NCBI RefSeq assembly: GCF_024763615.1
Contig: NC_077222.1
Coordinates: 52,080,001-52,144,000 of the forward strand
Direction: 5' to 3'
DNA: 64,000 nucleotides
Origin: Phlebotomus papatasi
Lineage: Eukaryota; Arthropoda; Insecta; Diptera; Psychodidae
The notes below the pieces were generated by a model, which worked only from the letters and a program-made list of their open reading frames with translations, ran no database searches and was not told where the DNA came from. Position numbers and translations under genes: made by a program. Position 1 is the first letter of the stretch. Each line of letters opens with the position of its first letter. Of this stretch, positions 45,701 through 52,395 are shown one piece after another.

Positions 45701-48240
45701 AACGAAAATTTCAATATTCACTATTTTCTCTAAAATAAAAGAGACTGAGGCTTGAAATTTTTATTATATATAGCCTTCATGAACCTTCTTAAACTTACAA
45801 AGTTTCAAGTTCAAGGGATTCGAGGAAGGATTATGTGAAATAAATAATGAAATTTTGAGTCCTATTTTTGGAATATTTGGCTTACAGAAAAATATCAATA
45901 CTGATTAGCTCAATTTGAGCACATTTCTAGTTAAGATGGAAAAAATAATCTTCGACAAAGTTGTAGAGGAATAAATTTCCTATAAAAATATGTCTATTTG
46001 ATATTTTTAACGTTTGAAAGAGTAAAACGTCACAAATTATCCGAAGACTGACAAAATTTGCTCCATCAATTTTGAGAATCTCCACAAAATCGACTTTTAG
46101 AAAATGATTCGAAAATCACATTTCTTTCGGGACAGAGGAAAATAGTCTTCTGCAATGTTGTAGAGTAGTAAATTTCCTATAAGAATTTGCTCATTATACG
46201 AAACATCTAAGTTTTCTCAGTGCTCGTGAAAGAATTAAATTACCTAGATTACATATTTTCATAGGAAATTTATTCCTCTACACCTTTGTAAAACATCGTT
46301 TTCTCTATCTGAGCGAGAAAAACGCTTTTCAAGCTATTTTACAAAAAAAAAAAACAAAAAAAACAGGCAGACTGCAGATCGTTTGACCAATGCAAACACC
46401 AAGCGGCGACACATAGCATTGACGTTTCTTTTCGCCGTGAGGAATCAGAAATTGCATCGGTTTTTGTTACTTTCTGTTCCTTCTGTTCCATACCTTTTGT
46501 TACTTTTTACCCCAAATGGTCATTTTTAATAAAAGGATTTCTCGACAAAAGATTATTTGTAAAATTCTAAAATAGATAGCGGATTCGTATTAAAAGAATC
46601 CAGATAATTTAGGAAATATTTACCAGTGTATCAATTTTGGAAGATAAGTCGGTAATAATTTATATCTTCTGCAAGGAAAATATTTCAAAAATAGAGCTAA
46701 AAATTTCGATATTTTTTATTTTCTAAATTCCTTGTTCAAGACTATGGAAAAATCTTTTTGATCTTGGAAGATATTGAATTTTGAAATTTTCGATTTGTGA
46801 CTTTTTGCCCCAGTCTCCCCTATTGTTCATGAGATGCTAGAGCAAAATCCAAGGTTTAAAATTTTTTTATAAAATCAAACACTTGAAACATTGAGAAGAA
46901 TAATTGAGTAATAATGTGAAAAGTAAACTTACAATATTCCGGGAATCAATGCCAAGCGATCGGATTAGGTATTGATTCGAAGTCGAATTCAGCCATTGAT
47001 ACTGAAGTGCCTTGGACGCTTCGAAATCCCTCAATTCCTCCATCATTTGGATCTGCTGGACGAATTTCGTGTCAATCTTGCCATCTCCAGTGGCATCCTG
47101 CTCCTCCTCCTCCTCCTCTTCGGGATTGGGTACTTTGGGAAACATAAAATTGAGTGCAGATTGGAATTGACTATTTAAATTGGTGGTATCTATCACAGCT
47201 TCCGTTGCTGCTTCTGTTTGCTGAAAATCACTAAAATCCCCAAATTCATCATCATCATCATCATCATCCTCGGGCTGATTGTCTCTCGTTGATTGATTTT
47301 CACTGTCACTCACAACCACATTTGCCGGAACTTCCGAGGCGGCGTCAAATTGACTAAAATCCGCTACAAAGTCTATCACCTCATTGGGAATACTGACACT
47401 TTCTGCTGCTGTCGCTGATGATGAGAATTCACCAAATTCTTGGGGGATTTCCTGAGCAGGCTCTTGATTTATTTGCAATCTGGCCAAATCATCCGTAACT
47501 GGAGCACTTGAGAATTCGGCAAAATCATCAAAATTCTCCTCAGTTTCGTCGTCGTGACCCACTTTGTCATCTTCGGAGATGGCAAAGTTGCTGTCGATAT
47601 TGTCTGGCACGGCGAGGTGTGGAGTGAATGTGGGTGTCACACTCTTAGACACTCCACCCGAATCGAGATGCAAGGATGGCAGGGATACTTCATCACCAGA
47701 ATTGCTATTGTCTTCAGCTTGGACGTCCTCTGGGAAGCAACTGAAGTCTTCCGAGAGGACCAAAGATGGGGGACTTTCGCACCTTTTAACCGTGACATCA
47801 TCACTCAGACGCAGTTCCTGCTGTTCCGGAAGAACTTCTTCCCCCGGAATCTCACTATTTCTACTTTTCTCACTACTCTCCTCGAGAATATCCTCCTTGG
47901 ATTCCTTTGGAGATTCTACGGACTCCCCCAGAGGTTCTTCTCTCCTAATAGGCAAATCTACTCCCAAGGGTTCCACCACATTTGGAATTTCCGGAACGGG
48001 AAGATCAAACTTCCCATCACTTGTAGACAATTTCTCCTCCCGGGGAGATATTGTCTCTACAGGAACCAACAACAAAAGAATCCCAATCAACTCCGCTTCC
48101 CAATGACATGAAAAATAAAAAACACAAAAAGACTCACCTTCAGCTCCCTCGAAGGCCCCAAAATCATCGTCAAAGGGCTCAAAGTCATCATCAATGGGAG
48201 GTGGTGTGTCACAGACAAGTGGTGGAATGGGATTAGACAT
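26412..48240 (-). CDS. AFTPH: Aftiphilin-like clathrin/AP-1 accessory protein
   Basis: Minus-strand model: 48240-48138, 48056-46933, 42686-42446, 39644-39291, 27724-26412; 1044 codons plus TGA. All introns are GT/AG in compatible phase. The N-terminus (CDTPPPIDDDFEPFDDDFGAF) and further acidic-Phe motifs (DEFGDF, FDDFAEF, DDFSDF, EDDFCDF, DEWSDF, DDWTDF) are of the kind that bind gamma-ear domains of AP-1 and GGAs. Exons 2-4 carry the aftiphilin clathrin-binding region: ALQYQWLNS, LGIDSRNI, RFAANLGFSPLQP and QFDWTSSGLVNPLD-A. Human aftiphilin is about 936 residues. Family role: a clathrin-coat accessory at trans-Golgi and endosomes. The extra motif-rich last exon recalls gamma-synergin. Start ATG 48240 is chosen because upstream in-frame sequence lacks ATG. 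Confidence 0.88.
27725..27985 (-). other. Start of aftiphilin intron 4, nothing seen
   Basis: AT-rich with a pyrimidine tract for the acceptor on the minus strand. No other signal. Confidence 0.5.
27986..28860 (+). mobile_element. TIR element GGGTAAGTGTGCC, copy 1, split by a MITE
   Basis: TA-GGGTAAGTGTGCC-AATTCC at the left. The right end GCACACTTA|CCC-TA is broken by the insertion 28413-28852. A remnant reading RDDVKKTLEEFPKGK (about 28125-28170) looks like a decayed helix-turn-helix of a transposase. The other copy is at 59836-60263, inverted. Confidence 0.85.
28413..28852. mobile_element. 440-bp palindromic MITE, TTA target duplication
   Basis: GGGCAGAATCACATTGACAG and its inverse bound two arms of about 195 bp. 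The host sequence CACTTACCCTA is split so that TTA (28410-28412, 28853-28855) is duplicated. A 3-bp TTA site and GGG ends suggest PIF/Harbinger mobilisation (inference). Confidence 0.9.
29150..30191 (+). mobile_element. 1042-bp pogo-like element, ends GGG(G/T)AAGGCTCA-AATTTTGGAC
   Basis: TA-flanked. The left end GGGGAAAGGCTCAAAATTTT pairs with the right AAAATTATGAGCCCTTACCC. It holds a transposase remnant at 29685-29942. A shortened copy lies at 42911-43618. Confidence 0.85.
29685..29942 (+). pseudogene. pogo/Tigger-type transposase N-terminal remnant
   Basis: From ATG 29685 the frame reads MPGETKEDHLYERDVARKAL, then SSRKGQGMSESTSI and a stop. A shifted frame gives EEDLVRLVHQMKNNGHPVEA. A DNA-binding HTH followed by an E-E-x-L-V-x-x-V segment before the CENP-B-type HTH is the order in pogo transposases. 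Frameshift and stop make it dead; there is no catalytic domain. Confidence 0.65.
30291..30790 (+). repeat. Second copy of the hairpin/modular repeat (5' part)
   Basis: The hairpin AGCTGAGATT-CTTTAC-AATCTCAGCT (30339-30364) is followed by CGATCAG-like and CCGTCCGTCCGTCG blocks, a C-run and TCCCTATGGCATCGATCG with CAAATTTTAGTATGTTATA. The order matches 5931-6330. Bases 30291-30335 (GTGCTCATGCTTCGTACG) instead resemble the end of the element at 32171. Confidence 0.75.
30791..32170 (-). other. Aftiphilin intron 4, AT-rich, no gene
   Basis: Very AT-rich unique-looking sequence. I see no ORF, TIR or RNA gene. Confidence 0.55.
32171..32396. mobile_element. 226-bp MITE, ends GGGGAAATTGCCCATGCTT
   Basis: TA-GGGGAAATTGCCCATGCTTT at the left; the right end AGCATGGGCAGTTTGACC-TA is its imperfect inverse. 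The inner CGTACGAAGCATG also occurs at 30305-30320. Confidence 0.7.
32397..32496 (-). mobile_element. SINE fragment, copy 3 (antisense)
   Basis: The reverse complement carries TTAAAGGTGTTCG, CCAGTGAGCTTAACTGCA and CTTGATTCCACG, as in the SINE body at 23865-23930. The tRNA head is missing; the break is exactly at the TTAA where the next element begins. Confidence 0.8.
32493..33447. mobile_element. piggyBac-type MITE candidate, TTAA with CTTTCGCGT ends
   Basis: TTAACCTTTCGCGTTACAC at the left and GACGCGAAAGAGTTAA at the right. TTAA flanks and C(C/T)-rich TTTCGCG ends are usual for piggyBac relatives. The perfect 16-bp palindrome GGGTCATATATGACCC occurs at 32637, 33072 and 33412. No transposase. 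Confidence 0.65.
33448..34990. repeat. 1.5-kb nested inverted repeat
   Basis: Arms of about 550 bp (33600-34145 and 34425-34985) are reverse complements. They share AGGTATCCTCAGGGTGGTGT / ACACCACCCTGAGGATACCT, and CTTAACGAAACGTCA / TGACGTTTCGTTAAG. 33448-33600 also pairs with 34200-34370, so one end is present three times. No ORF. Confidence 0.8.
34991..35334 (-). other. Aftiphilin intron 4, nothing recognised
   Basis: AT-rich spacer without supportable features. Confidence 0.5.
35335..35369. repeat. Perfect 16-bp hairpin
   Basis: ATCAAATCGATCCTTT and its exact inverse, with a 3-nt loop (GCA). Role unknown. Confidence 0.8.
35422..36102. mobile_element. 681-bp foldback element with near-identical arms
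   Basis: The arms (35422-35735 and about 35823-36102) are almost base-perfect reverse complements. The left side has an extra tandem copy of a roughly 90-bp segment next to the centre. The direct repeat GAATGGAGTTGGATAAGT flanks it at 35406-35423 and 36126-36143, with 23 extra bases at the right. The long frames in both arms are mirror images with no known domain. Confidence 0.85.
36177..36265. ncRNA. 89-nt imperfect hairpin, pre-miRNA-like or tiny foldback
   Basis: TTATATGTGGAG ... CTCCACATATAA outer stem, CACATGTCCTATG / CATAGGATATGTG inner stem and a 6-8-nt loop. About 41 paired positions have five mismatches. It lies in an aftiphilin intron. Without expression or conservation data a microRNA call is speculative. 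Confidence 0.3.
36266..36681 (-). repeat. Decayed dispersed repeat modules
   Basis: 36300-36440 holds antisense phrases of the 1.6/3.3-kb module (CATAAAAGATATCAACTTCC, CAACCCCCTCCAATCC). 36585-36670 has AAAACCGATTTGG and GGTTTTGAAATC words of the ACCGG repeat. No gene. Confidence 0.45.
36682..37549. mobile_element. 868-bp TIR element GGGTAAAT-CTAATTCAAAA, full copy
   Basis: TA-GGGTAAATGTCCTAATTC at the left and GAATTAGCTTAATTTACCC-TA at the right. The interior matches 18599-19212 in reverse. No recognisable ORF. Confidence 0.82.
37550..37924 (-). other. Aftiphilin intron 4, nothing seen
   Basis: AT-rich, no ORF or repeat match noted. Confidence 0.5.
37925..38370 (-). repeat. ACCGG dispersed repeat, antisense copy
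   Basis: The reverse complement reads CGGTTCATAAACTTAACC, then TTCCAAGACCTTTCCAACG, CCTTGAAAAATCATTATTAG, CTCTAATCGTTTGGCTTCT and TCTTAGAAATCGTCTG, the same order as 11636-12090. Confidence 0.7.
38441..38576. mobile_element. Small inverted-repeat MITE, GCCGAGAGACGACTTA family
   Basis: TTAGCCGAGAGACGACTTA and TAAGCCGTCTCTCGGCTTAA pair around a short AT spacer. Related, larger sequence lies at 63066-63290. Confidence 0.65.
38577..39290 (-). other. Aftiphilin intron 4, AT-rich, no gene
   Basis: No supportable feature apart from the exon-4 donor at its right edge. Confidence 0.5.
39291..39644 (-). CDS. AFTPH: Aftiphilin exon 4, symmetrical (possible cassette)
   Basis: Exactly 354 nt, phase 1 at both ends (acceptor TTGATCCAG, donor GTAAGT). 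Joined to exon 3 it reads NPLD-ASQAHTLLLDLEQL and then DSSSSC, paralleling human aftiphilin NPLDASGGSTLLNLDF. Skipping it would leave the frame intact. An ATG at 39693 is open into the exon, so an internal start is an alternative that I consider less likely. Confidence 0.75.
39903..41584. mobile_element. 1.7-kb foldback element, ends CACTGTGCAAC, TTA duplication
   Basis: TTA-CACTGTGCAACAA at the left and TTGCACAGTG-TTA at the right. Arms of about 515 bp (39903-40418, 41072-41584) are reverse complements. The arms contain the CAGGGGCGCTGTAGTC phrase, linking them to modules of the 5.9-kb repeat. The 650-bp loop has no ORF. Confidence 0.82.
41588..42445 (-). other. Aftiphilin intron 3, AT-rich, no gene
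   Basis: Open frames near 42100-42450 are read-through from exon 3 or low-complexity. Nothing else is seen. Confidence 0.5.
42446..42686 (-). CDS. AFTPH: Aftiphilin exon 3
   Basis: Acceptor ATCTTGAAG, then LYGGKWNSSMPRFAANLGF, which continues directly from exon 2 as in aftiphilins. It ends QFDWTSSGLVNPLD plus one base. Donor GTGAGT. Confidence 0.9.
42911..43618 (+). mobile_element. Middle element: shortened copy of the pogo-like 29.1-kb element
   Basis: TA-GGGTAAGGGCTCATAATTTT to AAAATTATGAGCCCTTACCC-TA. Its own sequence matches the two ends of 29150-30191 but lacks the transposase part, a typical internal-deletion MITE of about 380 bp. Confidence 0.88.
43078..43408. mobile_element. Inner MITE, ends CAGTGCCCGCTTCGTAATCC
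   Basis: TA-CAGTGCCCGCTCTCTAATCC at the left and GATTACGAAGCGGGCACTG-TA at the right. The sequence CACTAAA/CGTTAAATTTTG on either side is continuous in the uninterrupted copy near 29312. Confidence 0.88.
43815..44351 (-). other. Aftiphilin intron 2, no gene
   Basis: AT-rich. 44000-44100 has a weak tandem phrase (TTTGGTCAGTAAAAAAGT). Nothing coding. Confidence 0.45.
44352..44446. mobile_element. Tiny inverted-repeat element ACACGGCTCTT
   Basis: TTACACACGGCTCTT and AAGAGCCGTGTGTA bound about 95 bp that contain a direct repeat of CTTCGTTATCCGG. The internal words resemble the CTTCGTAATCCGG end at 43390. Confidence 0.55.
44510..45430 (+). repeat. ACCGG dispersed repeat, full copy interrupted by a MITE
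   Basis: TAACCGGTTCATAACCGATA starts it and CTCTAACCGTTTGGCTTCTA to GTCAGAAATCGTCT ends it, as at 11636-12090. The continuity of GGCTCTT ... TGTCTTTTTAATC is broken by 44620-45075. Confidence 0.75.
44620..45075. mobile_element. MITE CACTCAATCCCGGG, copy 2 (nested)
   Basis: TA-CACTCAATCCCGGGATTATG to CGACTGAGGG-TA; same element as 19647-20096. Inserted in the ACCGG repeat with a TA duplication. Confidence 0.8.
45673..46822 (-). mobile_element. 1.1-kb TIR element GGGGAGACTGGGGCAAAA, copy B
   Basis: TA-GGGGAGACTGGGGCAAAAT at the left and TTTTTGCCCCAGTCTCCCC-TA at the right. Orientation is opposite to copy A (24505-25644), with shared TTACTTTTTACCCCAAATGG and GACGTTTCTTTTCGCCGTGA. It carries no nested MITE. 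Confidence 0.85.
46933..48056 (-). CDS. AFTPH: Aftiphilin exon 2
   Basis: 1124 nt. Starts ETISPREEKL and contains a Ser/Glu-rich disordered region, FDDFAEF, a run of Asp before EFGDFSDF, and then ALQYQWLNSTSNQYL, the first half of the clathrin-binding region. Donor GTAAGT after the Ile of DSRNI, phase 0. Confidence 0.9.
48138..48240 (-). CDS. AFTPH: Aftiphilin exon 1
   Basis: Encodes 34 residues, beginning MSNPIPPLVCDTPPP, with two acidic-Phe motifs (DDDFEPF, DDDFGAF). The ATG has A at -3. Donor GTGAGT, phase 1. The 81-nt intron after it has no stop in frame, so retention would insert 27 hydrophobic residues. Confidence 0.88.
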
Positions 48241-48709
48241 TTTCTTCAGACCTTTTATTCTCCTAAGTACATCTACCAGGTTGTCCGTCTGGGCAGCATT
48301 AAGTCTTTCTTTTCCGGACAATCAAGTCACTACTTCCCTCTCAACCAACTGGATGCATTAAAATGCCCCCCAGAGTACTTTTCACGCACTTCTTTTCCCC
48401 TTTTCCCCACTTAACAGCCTGATTTATTGTTCTCAGACAATGAATATGACAAATTTGGAGGGTATTACGACATTTTTCACCTTGTTTTCACCAATTAAAT
48501 TATGCCTTTTTTCCCTGTGACCCAACATAAGGTAAATCGATAATTATTGGGGACAGATTCAAGCACAGTTTTAGGGGGTTTTCACAGTACCTGTGCAGTT
48601 AATTCAACTATTTCACTAATATCACACGTTTTATGATGATTTTGGGAGGATAATTTTCACAAATTTGCAATCTATTGTCCAGGAATTTGTACAAAAACTT
48701 CCCATTTGG
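48241..48709 (-). promoter_or_regulatory. Aftiphilin 5' leader and proximal upstream region
   Basis: No clear TATA box or start site is identifiable. The region holds the two uORFs (48255-48299). The inserted retroelement begins only 480 bp from the start codon. Confidence 0.4.
48255..48299 (-). promoter_or_regulatory. Two adjoining tiny uORFs in the aftiphilin leader
   Basis: uORF 1 (48299-48273) is 8 codons (MLPRRTTW) ending TAG. The next ATG follows immediately (TAG-ATG), and uORF 2 (48272-48255, MYLGE) ends 14 nt before the main ATG. They would be expected to reduce main-frame initiation if this is transcribed leader. Confidence 0.5.
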
Positions 48710-48722
48710 CTCCCAAGGCTCC

Positions 48723-50278
48723 TTCTTCTTCTTCTTCTTCTGTTTTATGTAAGGCTGTCGGACTCACTCGGGTCCATATAGCCACTTTTGTTCACTTAGT
48801 TCAAATTTAGGTTTTCCGTTATCCCATGTACTTCACTAATTTCACTATTTTATTTGTATTTTTAATTTATTTGTCTCTTGTTTATTATCACTCTTTTTTT
48901 TATATCACTTATTATTATTATATCACTTATTGTTGTTATACGATCACAGTTTTTGAATTATTATATGCTCACTTTTATTTCTTTGATATATTTGTAGATC
49001 TCTTTATATGTTCCTTCATTTGCTATTTTAAGAATATTTTTTATGCTCACTTTTTCATTATTAATGCACTTATAGTTTTCTCTTATCTTATTAAATTTTC
49101 TGCATTGGATCACTATGTGATTTATATCTTCCATGGTTTCGCACTTATCGCATAATTCTGTGTCCTCTTTTTTTATTAGTTTTAGGAACTTTTTGTCACA
49201 GCAATGTCCACTTCTAATCCTTTGGATTATTTTTATTTGATCACTTCTTAAATTAATATTTTTGAACCATAGTTTTTTTTCTAATATTCCCTGTCTGATG
49301 TCATGGTTGAATTTTCCTTTAGTTTCACAATTTTTTTTCCACAAATTTGTCCATTTTTTCCACATAAATTCTCTTCTTGTTCTGTCCACCTCTTTTCTAC
49401 TTAGGCTACATTCGATGCATATCCCATCCTTCGTTGCTTCCTTAGCTGCTTTGTCAGCTCTCTCGTTTCCTTTAATATTTATATGCCCAGGGATCCATTG
49501 TATGGTAACTTTTGTATTTTTATTAGCGCTCACAATTTCTTTAATTTTGTTTTCGTATATTTTTTTACTCTCTTTTAAAAGTGATAAACATGCGCTCTTG
49601 GAGTCTGTTAATATGACTATCTCTTCCGCCTTTTTTGCAACACTGAGTTTGATTGCAATAAATATTGCGATGAGTTCTGTTTCTTTGATCGATATTTTTT
49701 GTTTTATTTTGCACTTTAACACTTCTTCCGTTTTTTCGAAAAATATTCCAATTCCTGTGTCTTCGTCAATGATGGATCCATCCGTGAATATTCGCTCTTG
49801 ATCCTTATATTGGTTTATAGTTTCATATGCGTAAGCTCTCAATTCTTCTATGCTAGTATCCTTTTTATTGCTCACTTTATTAACTAACTCTTCTTTGATT
49901 ATTAGGTTGTCTGGCATTCTTTCACTCTTTCTGTCCCTTGCGATGTCTTGTATGTATTCATGCGATCTCATAATTTCTAATGTTGTTCTTGTCTCGGGGA
50001 TTCGAAGGTCCATCATTTTCTTTTTAGCTATATATCTAGCTGTAGTATTTTCAAGTTCCATTGCTATAGGTAATTCTGCGCTCTCTGCTAGTATAGTGTT
50101 TACTGGCGTCGACTTGACAAAACCAAGGATTGTTCTTAGTGCCTGGTTCGCGATTATCTGCAGTTGGTTGCCTAACTTTTCTTCTGGTACTGCATATTGT
50201 ATTACTGGTGCTCCATAGATTATTCTCGATTTAACCAGTGCATTGTATACTTCCAACATTCTTTTAGGATGCGCTCCC
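48723..50278 (-). mobile_element. 5'-truncated non-LTR retrotransposon with RNase H domain
   Basis: The perfect 13-bp duplication CTCCCAAGGCTCC flanks it (48710-48722, 50279-50291), and the minus-strand 3' end is a (GAA)n tail at 48723-48740. One frame is open from the truncation point to TAA near 48961, about 440 codons. It gives the end of an RT thumb/connection (MLEVYNALVKSRIIYGAPV), then a complete-looking RNase H with the acidic residues in IFTDGS, KETELIAIF, ILTDSKSA and the IPGHINIKGNERADKAAKEA motif. Next come a CDKCETMEDINHIVIQC zinc-knuckle-like segment and a Lys-rich end. RNase H places it near the I/LOA/Outcast group. The intact frame and exact duplication suggest recent insertion. 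Confidence 0.93.
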
Positions 50279-50454
50279 CTCCCAAGGCTCCCACTTCGCA
50301 ATTCGCCAACTGACACATTGCACGAGCAGCGCCTCCAGGTGGCTGGATATTAAAACCCCCGCAAGATCTTTCGAAAATCCCAGCAGACGTTTGAATCCCG
50401 GTTTGAATGCATTTATTTTTTGAAACTTTACTCGACCACCGAGTTACAACTCTG

Positions 50455-50789
50455 TCGACTCTCTCAAATTCGGGCATATGGGACCGAAATGTCAGCAGAA
50501 AGACAGAAATTCGGGCGACAACCTTTTTGAAATTCAACGATTTTTTATTCATGTGCATATAGATATTGAGTTTACACTCATCTATAACGTCAATTGCATG
50601 AAAATCCCTCAATAATGCAAAATAATATCAAAACTAAGACAAACCATGCCAAATTTGAGCATATTTGATTCATTTTATAATCATAATCAAACTTGAAAAA
50701 TGACAACAAACTTTTTTCAAATGTAACCGCTGCCCGAATTAAAAAGTAGCCCGATCTCAAAAGAGCCGAATTTGCGAGAGTCTACTGTA
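50455..50789. mobile_element. TIR element GAGAGTCTACTGTA, left end decayed
   Basis: GACTCTCTCAAATTCGGG at the left pairs with GCCGAATTTGCGAGAGTC at the right, followed by TACTGTA. The terminal bases match the elements at 53375 and 53768. Confidence 0.65.
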
Positions 50790-51136
50790 CTTTCCTATGA
50801 TTTTTTTTGACCCCCAAAATATCCATATTTCACCCTCTGATGTCCATGATACCCCTATCATGAATTTTTTTCAATAGATAGATAGAAGATTTTACAAAAA
50901 ATAATATCCGGCTGTTTGTACGGTATGTCCGTTCGTCTGATTCGTGTGATCCCTCTTTGGTTTGGTTCATATACGAAAATACCGATGAATCCGATCAATC
51001 ACTAAAAAAGGGAGTTCCGGTTTAACCCTCAACAGTATTTTCTTTAATATGCAAAAAAGTAGTTAAATAATTTTGTTTAAGGTAATTAATGATGAAATAA
51101 ATTTAAACAAAAAAACTATCCGTTCTTGAATATCTC
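50790..51136 (+). other. Intergenic, no gene
   Basis: AT-rich; nothing supportable. Confidence 0.5.
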
Positions 51137-51955
51137 TTTTCGTTTGGGTGCCAGGTGGGAAAAGGTAAAGACCGCCTAGAGACTGTCGTTTCTGTTTAGG
51201 CATAAAAAGACTGAAATATTTTTATTGAAAAATAGTGAACAAATAGTAAAATACAGTATCTATTATAATAAAATGTATCTAAAAATGAAAAATGATAATT
51301 TTTATGAAAAAAAAACGTTTAGAAGAACTTTTAGAATTAGACGTTAATGAAGGTGTGTCAATAAGACTCATTTTTAACGAATAGGTCACGGGTCAGGTAT
51401 GAAAACGTCTCTTTCTTGTATAATTTGAAGTTCCTTTGAAATACATTGCTCATCTTTGTGTTTTATTTCACGATCTGGGGCATTAAAGGATGAATTAGGG
51501 AATTCATCATCACTGTTATAGTCTGCTTCTTTATCAATTTTGATTAATTCGCAGAAATCGAGCATTTAATTCACTCTGGCCAGTCTCCGTGTCATTTCAA
51601 TTGTTTTCCATGAGTAATATGTTGCAAAACAATAAGATATTTTATCAGAACAAGCAAAACAATTAAATAAAAAGGTCGGTAATCTGTGAAAATTTTACAC
51701 CTGAACAGATAACACCGTCCACAGGCGGTCTTCCTTTTATACTTCTAAAACTCATTTTTAATTTTTCACAATTATCCATGGAAATATACAAACTAGAATA
51801 ACATATCTTTCAGGAAATAAACCCCTTTTGCTGCAGTTAAATTACTTTAAAACGATTTTTTTGCACTTGAAATCGAAAAATGTTGTAAACGAAATTTTCA
51901 TGTTTTTCTCTGACGCTGTCACACAAAACTGAAGATGGCAACCAAACGAAAGGTC
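51137..51955 (-). mobile_element. Approx. 0.8-kb inverted-repeat element with a short unrecognised ORF
   Basis: Outer words CTTTTCGTTTGGGTGCCA (51136 on) and TGGCAACCAAACGAAAGG (51934 on) are inverted. Inner words AAAGACCGCCTAGAGAC and GTCCACAGGCGGTCTTCC also pair. The element encloses the small ORF 51386-51565. Superfamily unknown. Confidence 0.5.
51386..51565 (-). CDS. 59-codon unrecognised ORF (possible transposase end)
   Basis: Reads MLDFCELIKIDKEADYNSDD, EFPNSSFNAPDREIKH, and ends IQERDVFIPDP. Composition (acidic, few rare codons) is more protein-like than neighbouring frames, and a TAA precedes the ATG directly. It may be a leftover exon of a transposase inside the surrounding inverted-repeat element. 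No family recognised. Confidence 0.3.
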   Translation of the reverse strand: MLDFCELIKIDKEADYNSDDEFPNSSFNAPDREIKHKDEQCISKELQIIQERDVFIPDP

Positions 51956-52065
51956 AAGATGAGTTCAGCTTCAGAAAATATGTTAGTAGAACTATAACTG
52001 AGGACACTGTGGGCATTTTAGCTTCGAATAAGTCAAGGGGTAACTCATTTCCATTTTTTCTGTCA

Positions 52066-52380
52066 AGGGTTTCTGGTTTCTCGGGTTTCGCGATGCAAAA
52101 AGTGGGTTTCTCGGGTTTCGCGATGCAATTTTTGAGTTTCTCGGGTTTCGCGATGCAGAAATTGGGTTTCTCGGGTTTCGCAATGCAAAAAGTAGGTTTC
52201 ACGGGTTTCGCGATGCAAAAAGTGGGTTTCTCGGGTTTCGCGATGCAGAAATTGGGTTTCTCGGCTTTCGCGATGCAGAAATTGGGTTTCTCGGGTTTCG
52301 CGATGCAAAAAGTGGGTTTTTCGGGTTTCGCGATGCAAAATGTGGGTTTCTCGGGTTTCGCGAAGCGTTTCTCGGACAAT
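52066..52380. repeat. 30-bp minisatellite (about 10 copies)
   Basis: Unit TCGGGTTTCGCGATGCAAAA plus a variable 10 bp (AGTGGGTTTC type). Variants AAAAAGT, GAAATTG and TTTTTGAG alternate. Because the unit is 30 bp with no stop in several frames, decapeptide repeats (such as FSGFAMQKVG, or KPEKPTFCIA on the other strand) appear. These are not evidence of a gene. Confidence 0.9.
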
Positions 52381-52395
52381 TGACGAGGGTTTCTC

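Noticed and set aside
47554..48111. Plus-strand ORFs of 180-185 codons opposite aftiphilin exon 2
   Set aside because: Antisense shadows of a real exon with strong acidic-residue codon bias, which leaves few stops on the other strand.
48241..48321. N-terminal extension of aftiphilin (SGKERLNAAQTDNLVDVL...)
   Set aside because: The frame is open but contains no ATG; the first in-frame ATG is at 48240.
49262..50218. Plus-strand hydrophobic ORFs of 122-179 codons
   Set aside because: Antisense of the Lys/Ile-rich retrotransposon ORF; apparent membrane segments are reverse-read Lys codons.
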